A stretch of 64,000 bases of DNA from Burkholderiales bacterium. GTDB lineage: Bacteria; Pseudomonadota; Gammaproteobacteria; Burkholderiales; Burkholderiaceae_C. A model generated the notes under the pieces. The model did no database searches. It saw only the letters and a list, made by a program, of their open reading frames with translations, and had not been told where the DNA came from. Where the stretch lies: NCBI GenBank assembly GCA_016213325.1, contig JACRAY010000001.1, forward strand, positions 1 to 64,000, written 5' to 3'. Positions within the stretch are counted from its first letter, which is position 1; the number at the start of each line of letters is the position of its first letter. This document shows positions 27,328 to 35,323 of this stretch, piece after piece. The translations under genes and the position numbers were made by a program.

Positions 27328-27356
27328 TGGCGGGCAGCTTCAACTGCCCACCCTAC
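27328..27356. repeat. Intergenic dyad repeat, GTAGGGTGGGCAG family, copy 1
   Basis: Read on the minus strand: GTAGGGTGGGCAG, a 6-nt loop, then CTGCCCGCC. It lies between infC and rpmI inside the operon. The same unit occurs at 47408-47434 and, with a 7-nt deletion, at 30332-30351. Confidence 0.6.
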
Positions 27357-27366
27357 TCTGCCTAAC

Positions 27367-27969
27367 TCAAACCTTCTCCGGTGCCGTCGCGGGTGCCGGA
27401 TCGGCCGGCTTCGCCGCGGTGGGCTTCTTCTTGCCGGGGGCGATCATCATGATCATCTGCCGGCCTTCCAGCTTGGGGAACTGCTCCACCAGGATGGTGT
27501 CCCCGAGGTCGTCGCGCAGGCGCTGCAGCAGCGCCATGCCGATTTCCTGGTGCGTGATCTCGCGGCCCCTGAAGCGCAGCGTGATCTTGCACTTGTCGCC
27601 TTCGGCCAGGAACCTGCGGATGTTGCGCAACTTGATGTTGTAGTCGCCGTCATCCGTCCCGGGCCGGAACTTGACTTCCTTGATTTCGATGACGGTCTGC
27701 TTGGACTTCGCTTCCGCAGCCTTCTTCTGTTCCTGGTACTTGAACTTGCCGTAGTCCATCAGCCGGCAGACCGGCGGGCTGGCAGTGGCGGCAATTTCCA
27801 CCAGGTCCACGTCGAGCTCTCCCGCCATTCGCAGCGCCTCCTGCAGGCTCACGATGCCCAGGGGTTCGTTGTTGGGTCCGCTCAGGCGGACTTCCGGGGC
27901 CATGATTTCCCGGTTCAGGCGGTGCTTGCGTTCCTCGCGTTGGCGGCGGTCGCGAAAGTCAGTAGCGAT
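27367..27969 (-). CDS. infC: Translation initiation factor IF-3, AUC start
   Basis: 200 residues. The N-terminal domain has [11 protein letters not shown]-x-Q-K-K and the C-terminal domain K-L-R-N-I-R-R-F-L and F-R-G-R-E. The conserved N-terminal stretch [18 protein letters not shown] lies upstream of the first ATG (27903), in frame, and is preceded by codon ATC at 27967-27969 with an AAAGGA box 8 nt upstream and 20 nt after the thrS stop. Start at AUC is therefore chosen. IF-3 discriminates against non-AUG starts, so a rare start allows autoregulation, as known for AUU in E. coli. Confidence 0.95.
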   Translation of the reverse strand: MATDFRDRRQREERKHRLNREIMAPEVRLSGPNNEPLGIVSLQEALRMAGELDVDLVEIAATASPPVCRLMDYGKFKYQEQKKAAEAKSKQTVIEIKEVKFRPGTDDGDYNIKLRNIRRFLAEGDKCKITLRFRGREITHQEIGMALLQRLRDDLGDTILVEQFPKLEGRQMIMMIAPGKKKPTAAKPADPAPATAPEKV

Positions 27970-27989
27970 GGTCCAGATCCTTTATCAAA

Positions 27990-29897
27990 TCAAATCTTCC
28001 CGGCAATGTCCGACGCGATTCTCTGGGAGAAGGCTTCGAGCGGCATGACGCCGAGGTCCTTGTTGCCACGCGCACGTACGGCGACGGCGCCAGCCGCCTT
28101 CTCCTTGTCACCAACGACCAGGAGGTAAGGCGGCTTCTGCAACGAATGCTCCCGTATTTTATACGTTATTTTCTCGTTGCGCTGGTCTACCTCAACCCTA
28201 AGCCCTTGATTTTGCAGCGTTTTGGCAACTTCCCGGGCGTACTCGGCCTGCTGGTCCGTGATATTGAGCACAACCGCCTGTGCCGGGGCCAGCCAGGCCG
28301 GCAGCGCGCCGGCGTGCTGTTCGATCAGGATGCCGATGAAACGCTCGAGGCTGCCCACGATGGCGCGGTGCAGGACCACGGGCCGGTGGCGGGCCCCGTC
28401 CTCGCCCACGTATTCGGCATCCAGCCGCTCGGCCAGGTTGAAGTCGACCTGCATCGTGCCGCACTGCCAGGGCCGGCCGATGGCGTCTTTCAGCGTGTAT
28501 TCGATCTTCGGGCCGTAGAAGGCGCCGTCGCCCGGGGACACCTCGAACTGGCAGCCGCTGGCGCGCAGAGACTCCATCAGGGCGTGCTCGGCCTTGTCCC
28601 ACAGCTCGTCCGAGCCGATGCGGGCGGCCGGCCGCGTGGCGACCTTGTAGATGATGTCCGTGAAGCCGAAGTCCTGGTAGACCTTCTGCAGCAGCGTCGT
28701 GAACGCGGCGCACTCGGCCAGGATGTGGTCTTCCGTGCAGAAGATGTGGCCGTCGTCCTGCGTGAAGCCGCGCACACGCATGATGCCGTGCAGCCCGCCC
28801 GTGGGCTCGTTGCGGTGGCAGTTGCCGAATTCGCCGTAGCGCAGCGGCAGGTCGCGGTAGCTCTTGACGCCCTGCTTGTAGATCAGCACGTGGCCCGGGC
28901 AGTTCATCGGCTTCAACGCATAGTCGCGCTTTTCCGACTCCGTCACGAACATGTTCTCGCGGTACTTGTCCCAGTGCCCCGTCTTCTCCCACAGCGACTG
29001 GTCCAGGATCTGCGGCCCCTTGACCTCCTGGTAGCCGTTGTTCTGGTACACGCGGCGCATGTACTGCTCCACCTGCTGCCACACCGCCCAGCCCTTCGGG
29101 TGCCAGAACACCAGGCCCGGTGCGTGCTCGTCCAGGTGGAACAGGTCGAGCTCGCGCCCGAGCTTGCGGTGGTCGCGCTTCTCGGCTTCTTCCAGCATCG
29201 TCAGGTACTGCTGGAGTTCCTCTTTCGTGGCCCAGGCCGTGCCGTACACCCGCTGCAGCATCTCGTTGCGGTGGTCGCCCCGCCAGTAAGCGCCGGCCAC
29301 CTTCATGAGCTTGAAGTGCCTGAGCTTGCCCGTGCTGGGCACGTGCGGGCCGCGGCACAGGTCTTCGAAGGCGCCTTCGCGGTACAGCGACACGTCTTCG
29401 TTGGCCGGGATGCTGGCGATGATCTCGGCCTTGTAGGCCTCGCCGAGCCCCTTGAAGTACGCCACCGCCTCGTCGCGCGGCAGCACGCGGCGCGTCACGG
29501 GCTCGTCCCGGGCGGCGAGTTCGCCCATGCGCTTTTCGATGGCGGCCAGGTCATCGGGCGTGAAGGGGCGCTTGTACGCGAAGTCGTAGTAGAAGCCGTT
29601 CTCGATCACCGGGCCGATCGTGACCTGGGCATCGGGGAACAGTTCCTTCACCGCATAGGCCAGCAAGTGCGCCGTCGAATGTCGGATCACCTCCAGCCCG
29701 TCGGCTTCCTTGGCCGTGACGATGGCGACCTGCGCGTCGCGGTCGATGGTGAACGACGTGTCGACCACCTTGCCGTCGACCTTGCCGGCCAGGGCGGCCT
29801 TGGCCAGGCCGGGGCCGATGGAGGCGGCGACGTCGGCGACCGACACCGGGCCGGGGTACTCGCGTCTGGAGCCGTCGGGGAGCGTGACATGGATCAT
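27990..29897 (-). CDS. thrS: Threonine-tRNA ligase
   Basis: 635 residues, normal for bacterial ThrRS: TGS domain (1-60), editing domain with H-S-T-A-H-L-L, class II core with M-N-C-P-G-H, zinc ligands including that Cys, and an anticodon-binding C-terminal domain. It charges tRNA-Thr and edits Ser. No Shine-Dalgarno box is evident; the 20 nt before the ATG follow an intrinsic terminator (29914-29950) that is part of a threonine attenuator. Head of the infC-rpmI-rplT-pheST-ihfA operon. Confidence 0.97.
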   Translation of the reverse strand: MIHVTLPDGSRREYPGPVSVADVAASIGPGLAKAALAGKVDGKVVDTSFTIDRDAQVAIVTAKEADGLEVIRHSTAHLLAYAVKELFPDAQVTIGPVIENGFYYDFAYKRPFTPDDLAAIEKRMGELAARDEPVTRRVLPRDEAVAYFKGLGEAYKAEIIASIPANEDVSLYREGAFEDLCRGPHVPSTGKLRHFKLMKVAGAYWRGDHRNEMLQRVYGTAWATKEELQQYLTMLEEAEKRDHRKLGRELDLFHLDEHAPGLVFWHPKGWAVWQQVEQYMRRVYQNNGYQEVKGPQILDQSLWEKTGHWDKYRENMFVTESEKRDYALKPMNCPGHVLIYKQGVKSYRDLPLRYGEFGNCHRNEPTGGLHGIMRVRGFTQDDGHIFCTEDHILAECAAFTTLLQKVYQDFGFTDIIYKVATRPAARIGSDELWDKAEHALMESLRASGCQFEVSPGDGAFYGPKIEYTLKDAIGRPWQCGTMQVDFNLAERLDAEYVGEDGARHRPVVLHRAIVGSLERFIGILIEQHAGALPAWLAPAQAVVLNITDQQAEYAREVAKTLQNQGLRVEVDQRNEKITYKIREHSLQKPPYLLVVGDKEKAAGAVAVRARGNKDLGVMPLEAFSQRIASDIAGKI

Positions 29898-29913
29898 GGT
29901 GAAAACTCTGGGG

Positions 29914-29950
29914 GCAAAAACAAAAAGGCGCGGTCTTCAGCCGCGCCTTT
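29914..29950 (-). terminator. thrS attenuator: intrinsic terminator
   Basis: Minus-strand arms AAAGGCGCGG (29941-29950) and CCGCGCCTTT (29924-29933) pair perfectly with a 7-nt loop, followed by a T-rich tail TTGTTTTT (29914-29923 region). The T-tail ends about 17 nt before the thrS ATG, so thrS needs read-through. Confidence 0.9.
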
Positions 29951-30008
29951 CATTTCGAACCCGGTGACGAATTCAGAGCACGCGCGACCTTCCGACCTCA
30001 AGCGGTCG
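29939..30008 (-). promoter_or_regulatory. thrS attenuator: anti-antiterminator and antiterminator arms
   Basis: Four arms can be read on the minus strand. Arm 1, CGACC (30004-30008), covers Thr codons ACG ACC of the leader. Arm 2, GGTCGCGC (29982-29989), can pair with arm 1 or with arm 3, GCGCGGCT (29939-29946), through 8 bp with two G-U pairs. Arm 3 overlaps the 5' side of the terminator. A ribosome stalled at the Thr codons would mask arm 1, let 2:3 form, and prevent termination. A second GGTCG (29993-29997) next to the leader stop also pairs with arm 1. Confidence 0.7.
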
Positions 30009-30045
30009 TGAACCCTTGCCGGGTAGTTCGCGGTGTCATAACCAT
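29998..30045 (-). CDS. thrS leader peptide, Thr-rich
   Basis: 15-residue ORF M-V-M-T-P-R-T-T-R-Q-G-F-T-T-A with a stop at 29998-30000. Five of 15 codons are Thr (ACA, ACT, ACC, ACG, ACC). An AAAGG box lies 4-5 nt before the first ATG; a second in-frame ATG at 30039 would give 13 residues with all five Thr. It ends 47 nt before the attenuator terminator stem. Too short for standard gene calling. Its role as a translated sensor of charged tRNA-Thr is inferred from composition and the arms downstream. Confidence 0.72.
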   Translation of the reverse strand: MVMTPRTTRQGFTTA

Positions 30046-30087
30046 GGTGCCTTTCTCGCCCTTGTTCGTGGAAACCTTGTGCGGATT

Positions 30088-30273
30088 CTAACCCGCCGGG
30101 ACGAACCCCGTGCCGCCGCAGCGCGGGCACTCGGTGATCACGACCTGCTTTTCCACCTCGAAGTTCTCGTTGATGTTCTCGCTGTCGATGCGCAGCTCAC
30201 CCGTGCCGCTGCAGTCGGGGCAGCGCTGCTGGTTGAGCTTGCTCGCGTCGAAAACCCCGGTCTTCTCGGTCAT
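30088..30273 (-). CDS. Small DnaJ-type zinc-ribbon protein
   Basis: 61 residues with two C-x2-C-x-G-T-G units, C-P-D-C-S-G-T-G (18-25) and C-P-R-C-G-G-T-G (49-56), the DnaJ zinc-finger pattern without J domain. A GGGGAGA box precedes the ATG. It lies directly upstream of the thrS leader on the same strand and may share a transcript with it. Function unknown; a metal-binding or chaperone-like role is only a guess. Confidence 0.75.
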   Translation of the reverse strand: MTEKTGVFDASKLNQQRCPDCSGTGELRIDSENINENFEVEKQVVITECPRCGGTGFVPAG

Positions 30274-30331
30274 GGGTGTCTCCCCAGGTCAGGATGGGGG
30301 AGACTCTACAACCGAAAAGAGGCCGGGGCTA

Positions 30332-30351
30332 GTAGGGCTCCACTGCCCACC
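30332..30351. repeat. Intergenic dyad repeat, GTAGGG family, decayed copy
   Basis: GTAGGG joined directly to CTCC, A, CTGCCCACC: compared with 47408-47434, seven bases (TGGGCAG) are missing, so the left arm of the dyad is lost. Lies between aceA and the zinc-ribbon gene. Confidence 0.5.
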
Positions 30352-30360
30352 GCATCACGG

Positions 30361-31689
<1,329 letters not shown>

Positions 31690-31734
31690 TTCCTTGCTCT
31701 CCGGGGTTGGTGGTTGCCGATGACTGAACTCTAA

Positions 31735-31777
31735 GTCTTCTACAAGACTCGCGCGCCTCTTATGTCTTATACAAGAC
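31735..31777 (-). promoter_or_regulatory. Twin palindromic operators upstream of aceA
   Basis: GTCTTCTACAAGAC (31735-31748) and GTCTTATACAAGAC (31764-31777) share arms GTCTT and AAGAC around a 4-bp centre, 29 bp apart. They lie 46-88 bp upstream of the aceA start. The paired copies on nearly the same helix face suggest binding of two regulator dimers; the shape is compatible with a GntR/FadR-type protein, but the regulator is not identified. Confidence 0.6.
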
Positions 31778-31881
31778 AAATATTTATTTTGTTGTGAATC
31801 AATAGCTTACGATTGCAGTTTCTGGATGTGAAAATAGCTTTCTTGTATTGAGAAAAAATGGCGCGCTGCACAACGCCAAAA

Positions 31882-31896
31882 TTTCGCGATGCGAAA
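31882..31896. promoter_or_regulatory. Palindrome TTTCGC-3-GCGAAA
   Basis: Perfect 6-bp arms TTTCGC and GCGAAA with a 3-bp centre, in the AT-rich 213-bp gap between aceA and the GGCT-fold gene. It lies 7 nt after the stop of the latter and on the minus strand is followed by TTTT, so it may be a small terminator; alternatively it is a distal operator for aceA. Confidence 0.4.
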
Positions 31897-31902
31897 CGAT
31901 TT

Positions 31903-32298
31903 TCACGCGAGATGAAAAAGGATCCAGTCGCCGTGGCCGATGCGCTGCTTGTCGCGCACCCGCTGCGGGTTCACTTCGTACAGCAGGCACTGCAACGAGC
32001 GCCCCTCCACCTGGATGGGCACTTCGCGCTTGAAGTACTCGCTGTCGGCGCCCGCCACCATGCCTTCGATGTCGTCCAGCACGGCCTCGAGCGCCGGCCC
32101 GATCTCGTAGACCTCGCCCACCACCGTCACCGCCTCCTCCCCGCCCAGCGTGAGGCCCGGGTACCAGTCCAGGTGGTACAGGACGCCCTTGACCTCGCCC
32201 ATCCCGACGTAGCGCGGGGCGGGCGCCAGCCGGTTGATGTCGTTGCGGCCGCCGCGGCGCAGCGTGCCGTAGACGAAGACGTAGCGGGTTTCAGGCAT
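31903..32298 (-). CDS. Gamma-glutamylcyclotransferase-fold (AIG2-like) protein
   Basis: 131 residues. The N-terminal V-F-V-Y-G-T-L-R-R-G is the GGCT/AIG2 signature; the acidic residue in D-I-E-G and a short beta-barrel follow. Enzymes of this fold release 5-oxoproline from gamma-glutamyl compounds, though bacterial members are mostly uncharacterised. The ATG at 32298 overlaps the divergent ATG of the DMT gene by two bases, so the two promoters must lie inside each other's coding region, or one start is mis-set. Confidence 0.8.
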   Translation of the reverse strand: MPETRYVFVYGTLRRGGRNDINRLAPAPRYVGMGEVKGVLYHLDWYPGLTLGGEEAVTVVGEVYEIGPALEAVLDDIEGMVAGADSEYFKREVPIQVEGRSLQCLLYEVNPQRVRDKQRIGHGDWILFHLA

Positions 32299-33223
32299 GA
32301 TGCGCCGATTTTTGCGCATCCTGATGAGCTTCACGCCCAGCCGCCCCGTCGCCTACGCCTGCCTCGCGCTGAGCATGTCCTTGGTGGGCTGCTACGTGGC
32401 GCTCTCCAAGCCGCTGGTAGCCGCCATCCCCGTGTTCCTGCTCGCGTGGCTGCGCTTCGGCATCGGCGGCCTGGCCATGCTGCACTGGCTGCGCAAGCCT
32501 GCCAACGAGGCGCCGCTCGCGCCGCGCATCCGGGCGCTGCTGTTCCTGGAATCGTTCCTCGGCAATTTCCTGTTCACCATTTGCATGCTGTACGGCGTGA
32601 GCATGACCAGCGCTGTCGCAGCGGGCGTGGTGATGGCGTCGATCCCGGCGGTGGTGGCGGTGCTGAGCTGGATGTTCCTGCGCGAGCGCGTTGCGCCGCG
32701 GGTCTGGGCGGCCGTGGCATGCGCCGCTGCCGGCATCGGCTTGCTGGCACTGGCCCAGCCGGCGGACGGCGAAAGCCACTGGCTCGGCAACCTGCTGGTG
32801 TTTGGTGCGGTCGTGTGTGAAGCCTCTTATGCCGTGATCGGCAAGCGCCTGACGGGCGCGCTGGGGCCCAAGCGCATCTCGTCGATCATCAACCTCTGGG
32901 GTTTCGCGCTCGTCACGCCGTTCGGGCTGCATGCCGCGATGCAGTTCGACTTCGGCACGCCGGCACCGGGGGTCTGGCTGCTGCTGGTCTTCTATTCGCT
33001 TGCGGCCAGCGTCTGGACCGTCTGGCTGTGGATGACGGGCCTGAAGGCCGTGCCCGCCGCGCAAGGCGGCGTATTCACCGTGATGCTGCCGGTCGCGGCC
33101 GCGCTGGTGGGAATCGTCTTCCTGGGGGAGAGCTTCAGCGGCGTGCAGGCGGCGGCGTTTGCGATGGCGCTGGCGGGGGTGGTGTTGGCTACCGCCCCGT
33201 CACTTTCCGGATCGAAGGCTTGA
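32297..33223 (+). CDS. DMT-superfamily (EamA) exporter
   Basis: 308 residues with ten hydrophobic helices in two EamA repeats. The second repeat begins near residue 175 with A-V-V-C-E-A-S-Y-A-V-I-G-K-R. It probably exports amino acids or related metabolites. The start at 32297 overlaps the divergent gene's ATG; an in-frame ATG at 32324 (M-S-F-T-P-S-R) would leave a 25-bp gap and is a plausible alternative. Its 3' end overlaps the convergent lrp gene by 35 nt; that regulator may control it. Confidence 0.85.
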   Translation: MMRRFLRILMSFTPSRPVAYACLALSMSLVGCYVALSKPLVAAIPVFLLAWLRFGIGGLAMLHWLRKPANEAPLAPRIRALLFLESFLGNFLFTICMLYGVSMTSAVAAGVVMASIPAVVAVLSWMFLRERVAPRVWAAVACAAAGIGLLALAQPADGESHWLGNLLVFGAVVCEASYAVIGKRLTGALGPKRISSIINLWGFALVTPFGLHAAMQFDFGTPAPGVWLLLVFYSLAASVWTVWLWMTGLKAVPAAQGGVFTVMLPVAAALVGIVFLGESFSGVQAAAFAMALAGVVLATAPSLSGSKA

Positions 33224-33683
33224 TGTTCTCGCGCCTGGCAGGCATCACGGCCGCGTTCTCGCGCGGCACGTTCAGCACGATGGACGTGGACGTTTCGGTC
33301 AGGATGCAGAACTTGGTGACCACCGCGTCCAGGTGCTCGACGTCGATCACGGCAATCTCCAGGATCCAGCTGTCTTCGCCCGTGACGTTGTAGGCGTTCA
33401 CCACTTCGGGCGTCTGCTCGACCAGCCGGACCACCCGCGCGTACTCGGCGCGGCCCACCCGCACGATGCCGCGGATGCCGTAGCCGAGCCGCTGGTAGTC
33501 GACTACCGCCCGGTAGCCCTTGATGAAGCCGCCGACCTCGAGCTTGCGCACCCGCTCGGTGACGGCCGGCTGGCTCAGGTGCACCTGGCGGCCCAGTTCG
33601 GCCATGGAGATGCGGGCATCGCGCTGCAGCTCGGCCAGGATGCGTGCATCGTACGCGTCGAGTTCGGGAGTTTCGGCGGGCAT
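33189..33683 (-). CDS. Lrp/AsnC-family transcriptional regulator
   Basis: 164 residues. The N-terminal HTH has L-D-A-Y-D-A-R-I-L-A-E-L-Q-R-D-A-R-I-S and V-H-L-S-Q-P-A-V-T-E-R-V-R-K-L-E; the C-terminal RAM domain senses amino acids (V-N-A-Y-N-V-T-G-E-D-S). It lies between two DMT exporters, divergent from the second (81-bp gap) and convergent with the first. Control of one or both exporters is the likely role, as for other Lrp-type regulators next to amino-acid exporters. Confidence 0.92.
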   Translation of the reverse strand: MPAETPELDAYDARILAELQRDARISMAELGRQVHLSQPAVTERVRKLEVGGFIKGYRAVVDYQRLGYGIRGIVRVGRAEYARVVRLVEQTPEVVNAYNVTGEDSWILEIAVIDVEHLDAVVTKFCILTETSTSIVLNVPRENAAVMPARRENIKPSIRKVTGR

Positions 33684-33764
33684 GGCTTTCTACCTTGGAA
33701 TTGAAGGCAAACCTGTCAGGAGACCTTGGATCATGCATGGAAGGCGGCCGATCGCCAAATTACG

Positions 33765-34679
33765 ATGGCCGCCATGAACAGCGCCGTCCTCGCCGCCGCC
33801 CGCCAGCGGCGTGCTTCGCTCCTCGTTCCCGCCCTGCTCGCCACCTACCTGGTCTGGGGCTCCACCTACCTCGCGATCCGCTTCGCGCTCGAAAGCCTGC
33901 CGCCGTTCTTCCAGATGGGCACGCGCTTCCTGTGCGCCGGCGGCCTGCTGATGGCCTGGGTGGTATGGCGCGGCGGCCCGCCCCCCACCCGCGTGCAGTG
34001 GCGCAACGCCCTGGCCGTGGGGACGCTGATGCTCGGTGGCGGCATGGGGCTCACGGCCAGTGCCGAGCAGCACATCGGCTCGGGGCTCATCGCCGCCTTC
34101 ATCGCGGTGATGCCCATCGTGATGTGCGCCATCGGCCTGGCTTTCGGCCAGCGGCCCAACCGCTGGGAGCTGGCGGGCATGCTCGTGGGCCTGGCCGGGG
34201 TGGTGCTGCTGGTTCGAGGAGCGAGTTTCGCGGGCGCCCCTGCGGGCCTTGCCGCCATCGCCGTGGCCGTGTTCGCATGGTCGCTGGGCTCCACGCTCTC
34301 GACGACGAAGCTCCCGCTGGCGCCCGGCGCGGCCGGCTTCTCCAGCGAAATGTTGTGCGGTGGCGCGGTGTTGATGATGATTTCTCTCGCGTTGGGTGAG
34401 CAGCCGGGCTGGCCCGTGCAGCCACTGGCCACTGCTGCGTGGGCGTACCTCGTCGTGTTCGGTTCGCTCGTGGCGTTCTCGGCGTACATGTACCTGCTGG
34501 CGAACGCGACCCCCGCGCTCGCCAGCAGCTACGCTTTCGTGAACCCCGTGATCGCGCTTTTCCTCGGAGTTTCGGTGGGCGCAGAGGCCGTCACGGGGGG
34601 CGAATGGCTTGCGTGCAGCGTGATCCTCGCGGGCGTCGGGCTCATCTTCAGAGGGAAAAGCGCCTCGCCGCACAGCTAA
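33765..34679 (+). CDS. DMT-superfamily (EamA, YedA-like) exporter
   Basis: 304 residues with ten helices and the typical T-Y-L-V-W-G-S-T-Y-L-A-I-R-F-A at the first helix and S-S-Y-A-F-V-N-P-V-I-A near the ninth. Start candidates are ATG 33765 and ATG 33774; an upstream TTG at 33726 is less likely. Divergent from lrp. Probable metabolite or amino-acid exporter; followed by a hairpin terminator. Confidence 0.88.
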   Translation: MAAMNSAVLAAARQRRASLLVPALLATYLVWGSTYLAIRFALESLPPFFQMGTRFLCAGGLLMAWVVWRGGPPPTRVQWRNALAVGTLMLGGGMGLTASAEQHIGSGLIAAFIAVMPIVMCAIGLAFGQRPNRWELAGMLVGLAGVVLLVRGASFAGAPAGLAAIAVAVFAWSLGSTLSTTKLPLAPGAAGFSSEMLCGGAVLMMISLALGEQPGWPVQPLATAAWAYLVVFGSLVAFSAYMYLLANATPALASSYAFVNPVIALFLGVSVGAEAVTGGEWLACSVILAGVGLIFRGKSASPHS

Positions 34680-34706
34680 AAAAGCAACATTCCCCAATGA
34701 AAAATC

Positions 34707-34730
34707 CCCGTTTTCGCTTGGAAACGGGTT
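34707..34730 (+). terminator. Hairpin terminator after the second DMT gene
   Basis: CCCGTTT (34707-34713) and AAACGGG (34722-34728) form a 7-bp stem with an 8-nt loop, then TTATTTCT. It lies 27 nt after the stop codon. Confidence 0.65.
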
Positions 34731-34811
34731 ATTTCTCCATTAGCATCCGCAGTGCCGATGGAGTGCAGTTTCATTGGTGGTTCATCTCAACTTCTAAAAG
34801 GAAATTCAATC

Positions 34812-35264
34812 ATGGCAACTGCAAAGAAGGCGGCGGCGAAGAAGGCCCCCGCGAAGAAGGCGGCAGCAAAGAAGGCCCCCGCGAAGAAGGCCCCGGCGAA
34901 GAAGGCCGCTGCAAAGAAGGCCCCGGCCAAGAAGGCTGCACCGGCGAAGAAGCCGGCTGCCAAGAAGGCCGCACCGGCGAAGAAGGCTGCTGCGAAGAAG
35001 GCCCCGGCCAAGAAGCGCACGCCCAACGCCGCGTTCATGAAGCCGCTGACCCCCAGCCCGCAACTCGCTGCCGTGGTGGGCTCCGCCCCGCTGCCGCGCA
35101 CCGAGATCGTGTCGAAGCTGTGGGCGTACATCAAGAAGAACAAGCTGCAGGACGCCGTCAACAAGCGCATGGTCAACGCCGACGCCAAGCTGAAGGACCT
35201 CTTCGGCAAGGCGCAGGTCTCCATGTTCGAGATGGCCGGCCTGATCGGCAAGCACGTGAAGTAA
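34812..35264 (+). CDS. Lysine-repeat (histone H1-like) protein with C-terminal SWIB/MDM2 domain
   Basis: 150 residues. Residues 4-68 consist almost only of K-K-A-A-A / K-K-A-P-A units, like the C-terminal tails of eukaryotic H1 and of bacterial HctB/AlgP-type proteins. Residues about 75-148 form a SWIB domain: F-M-K-P-L-T-P-S, L-P-R-T-E-I-V-S-K-L-W-A-Y-I-K-K-N-K-L-Q and F-G-K-A-Q-V-S-M-F-E-M. AAAGGA precedes the ATG. It is monocistronic, with terminators on both sides, and probably a DNA-binding nucleoid protein. The repeat DNA is a tandem run of AAGAAGGC-type units and can change length by slippage. Confidence 0.9.
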   Translation: MATAKKAAAKKAPAKKAAAKKAPAKKAPAKKAAAKKAPAKKAAPAKKPAAKKAAPAKKAAAKKAPAKKRTPNAAFMKPLTPSPQLAAVVGSAPLPRTEIVSKLWAYIKKNKLQDAVNKRMVNADAKLKDLFGKAQVSMFEMAGLIGKHVK

Positions 35265-35285
35265 GCTTCGCTGCATCCAGCCACA

Positions 35286-35310
35286 GGGCCGGTGCAAACC
35301 GGCCCTTTTC
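35286..35310 (+). terminator. Strong intrinsic terminator after the SWIB gene
   Basis: GGGCCGGT (35286-35293), GCAA tetraloop, ACCGGCCC (35298-35305), then TTTT. It isolates the SWIB gene from tldD. Confidence 0.92.
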
Positions 35311-35323
35311 ATTGGGGGCCAGC

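Noticed and set aside
34812-35010. Lysine-repeat DNA as a CRISPR or satellite array
   Set aside because: The repeats are short codon-level units inside an open frame with a ribosome site and a SWIB domain; there are no spacers.
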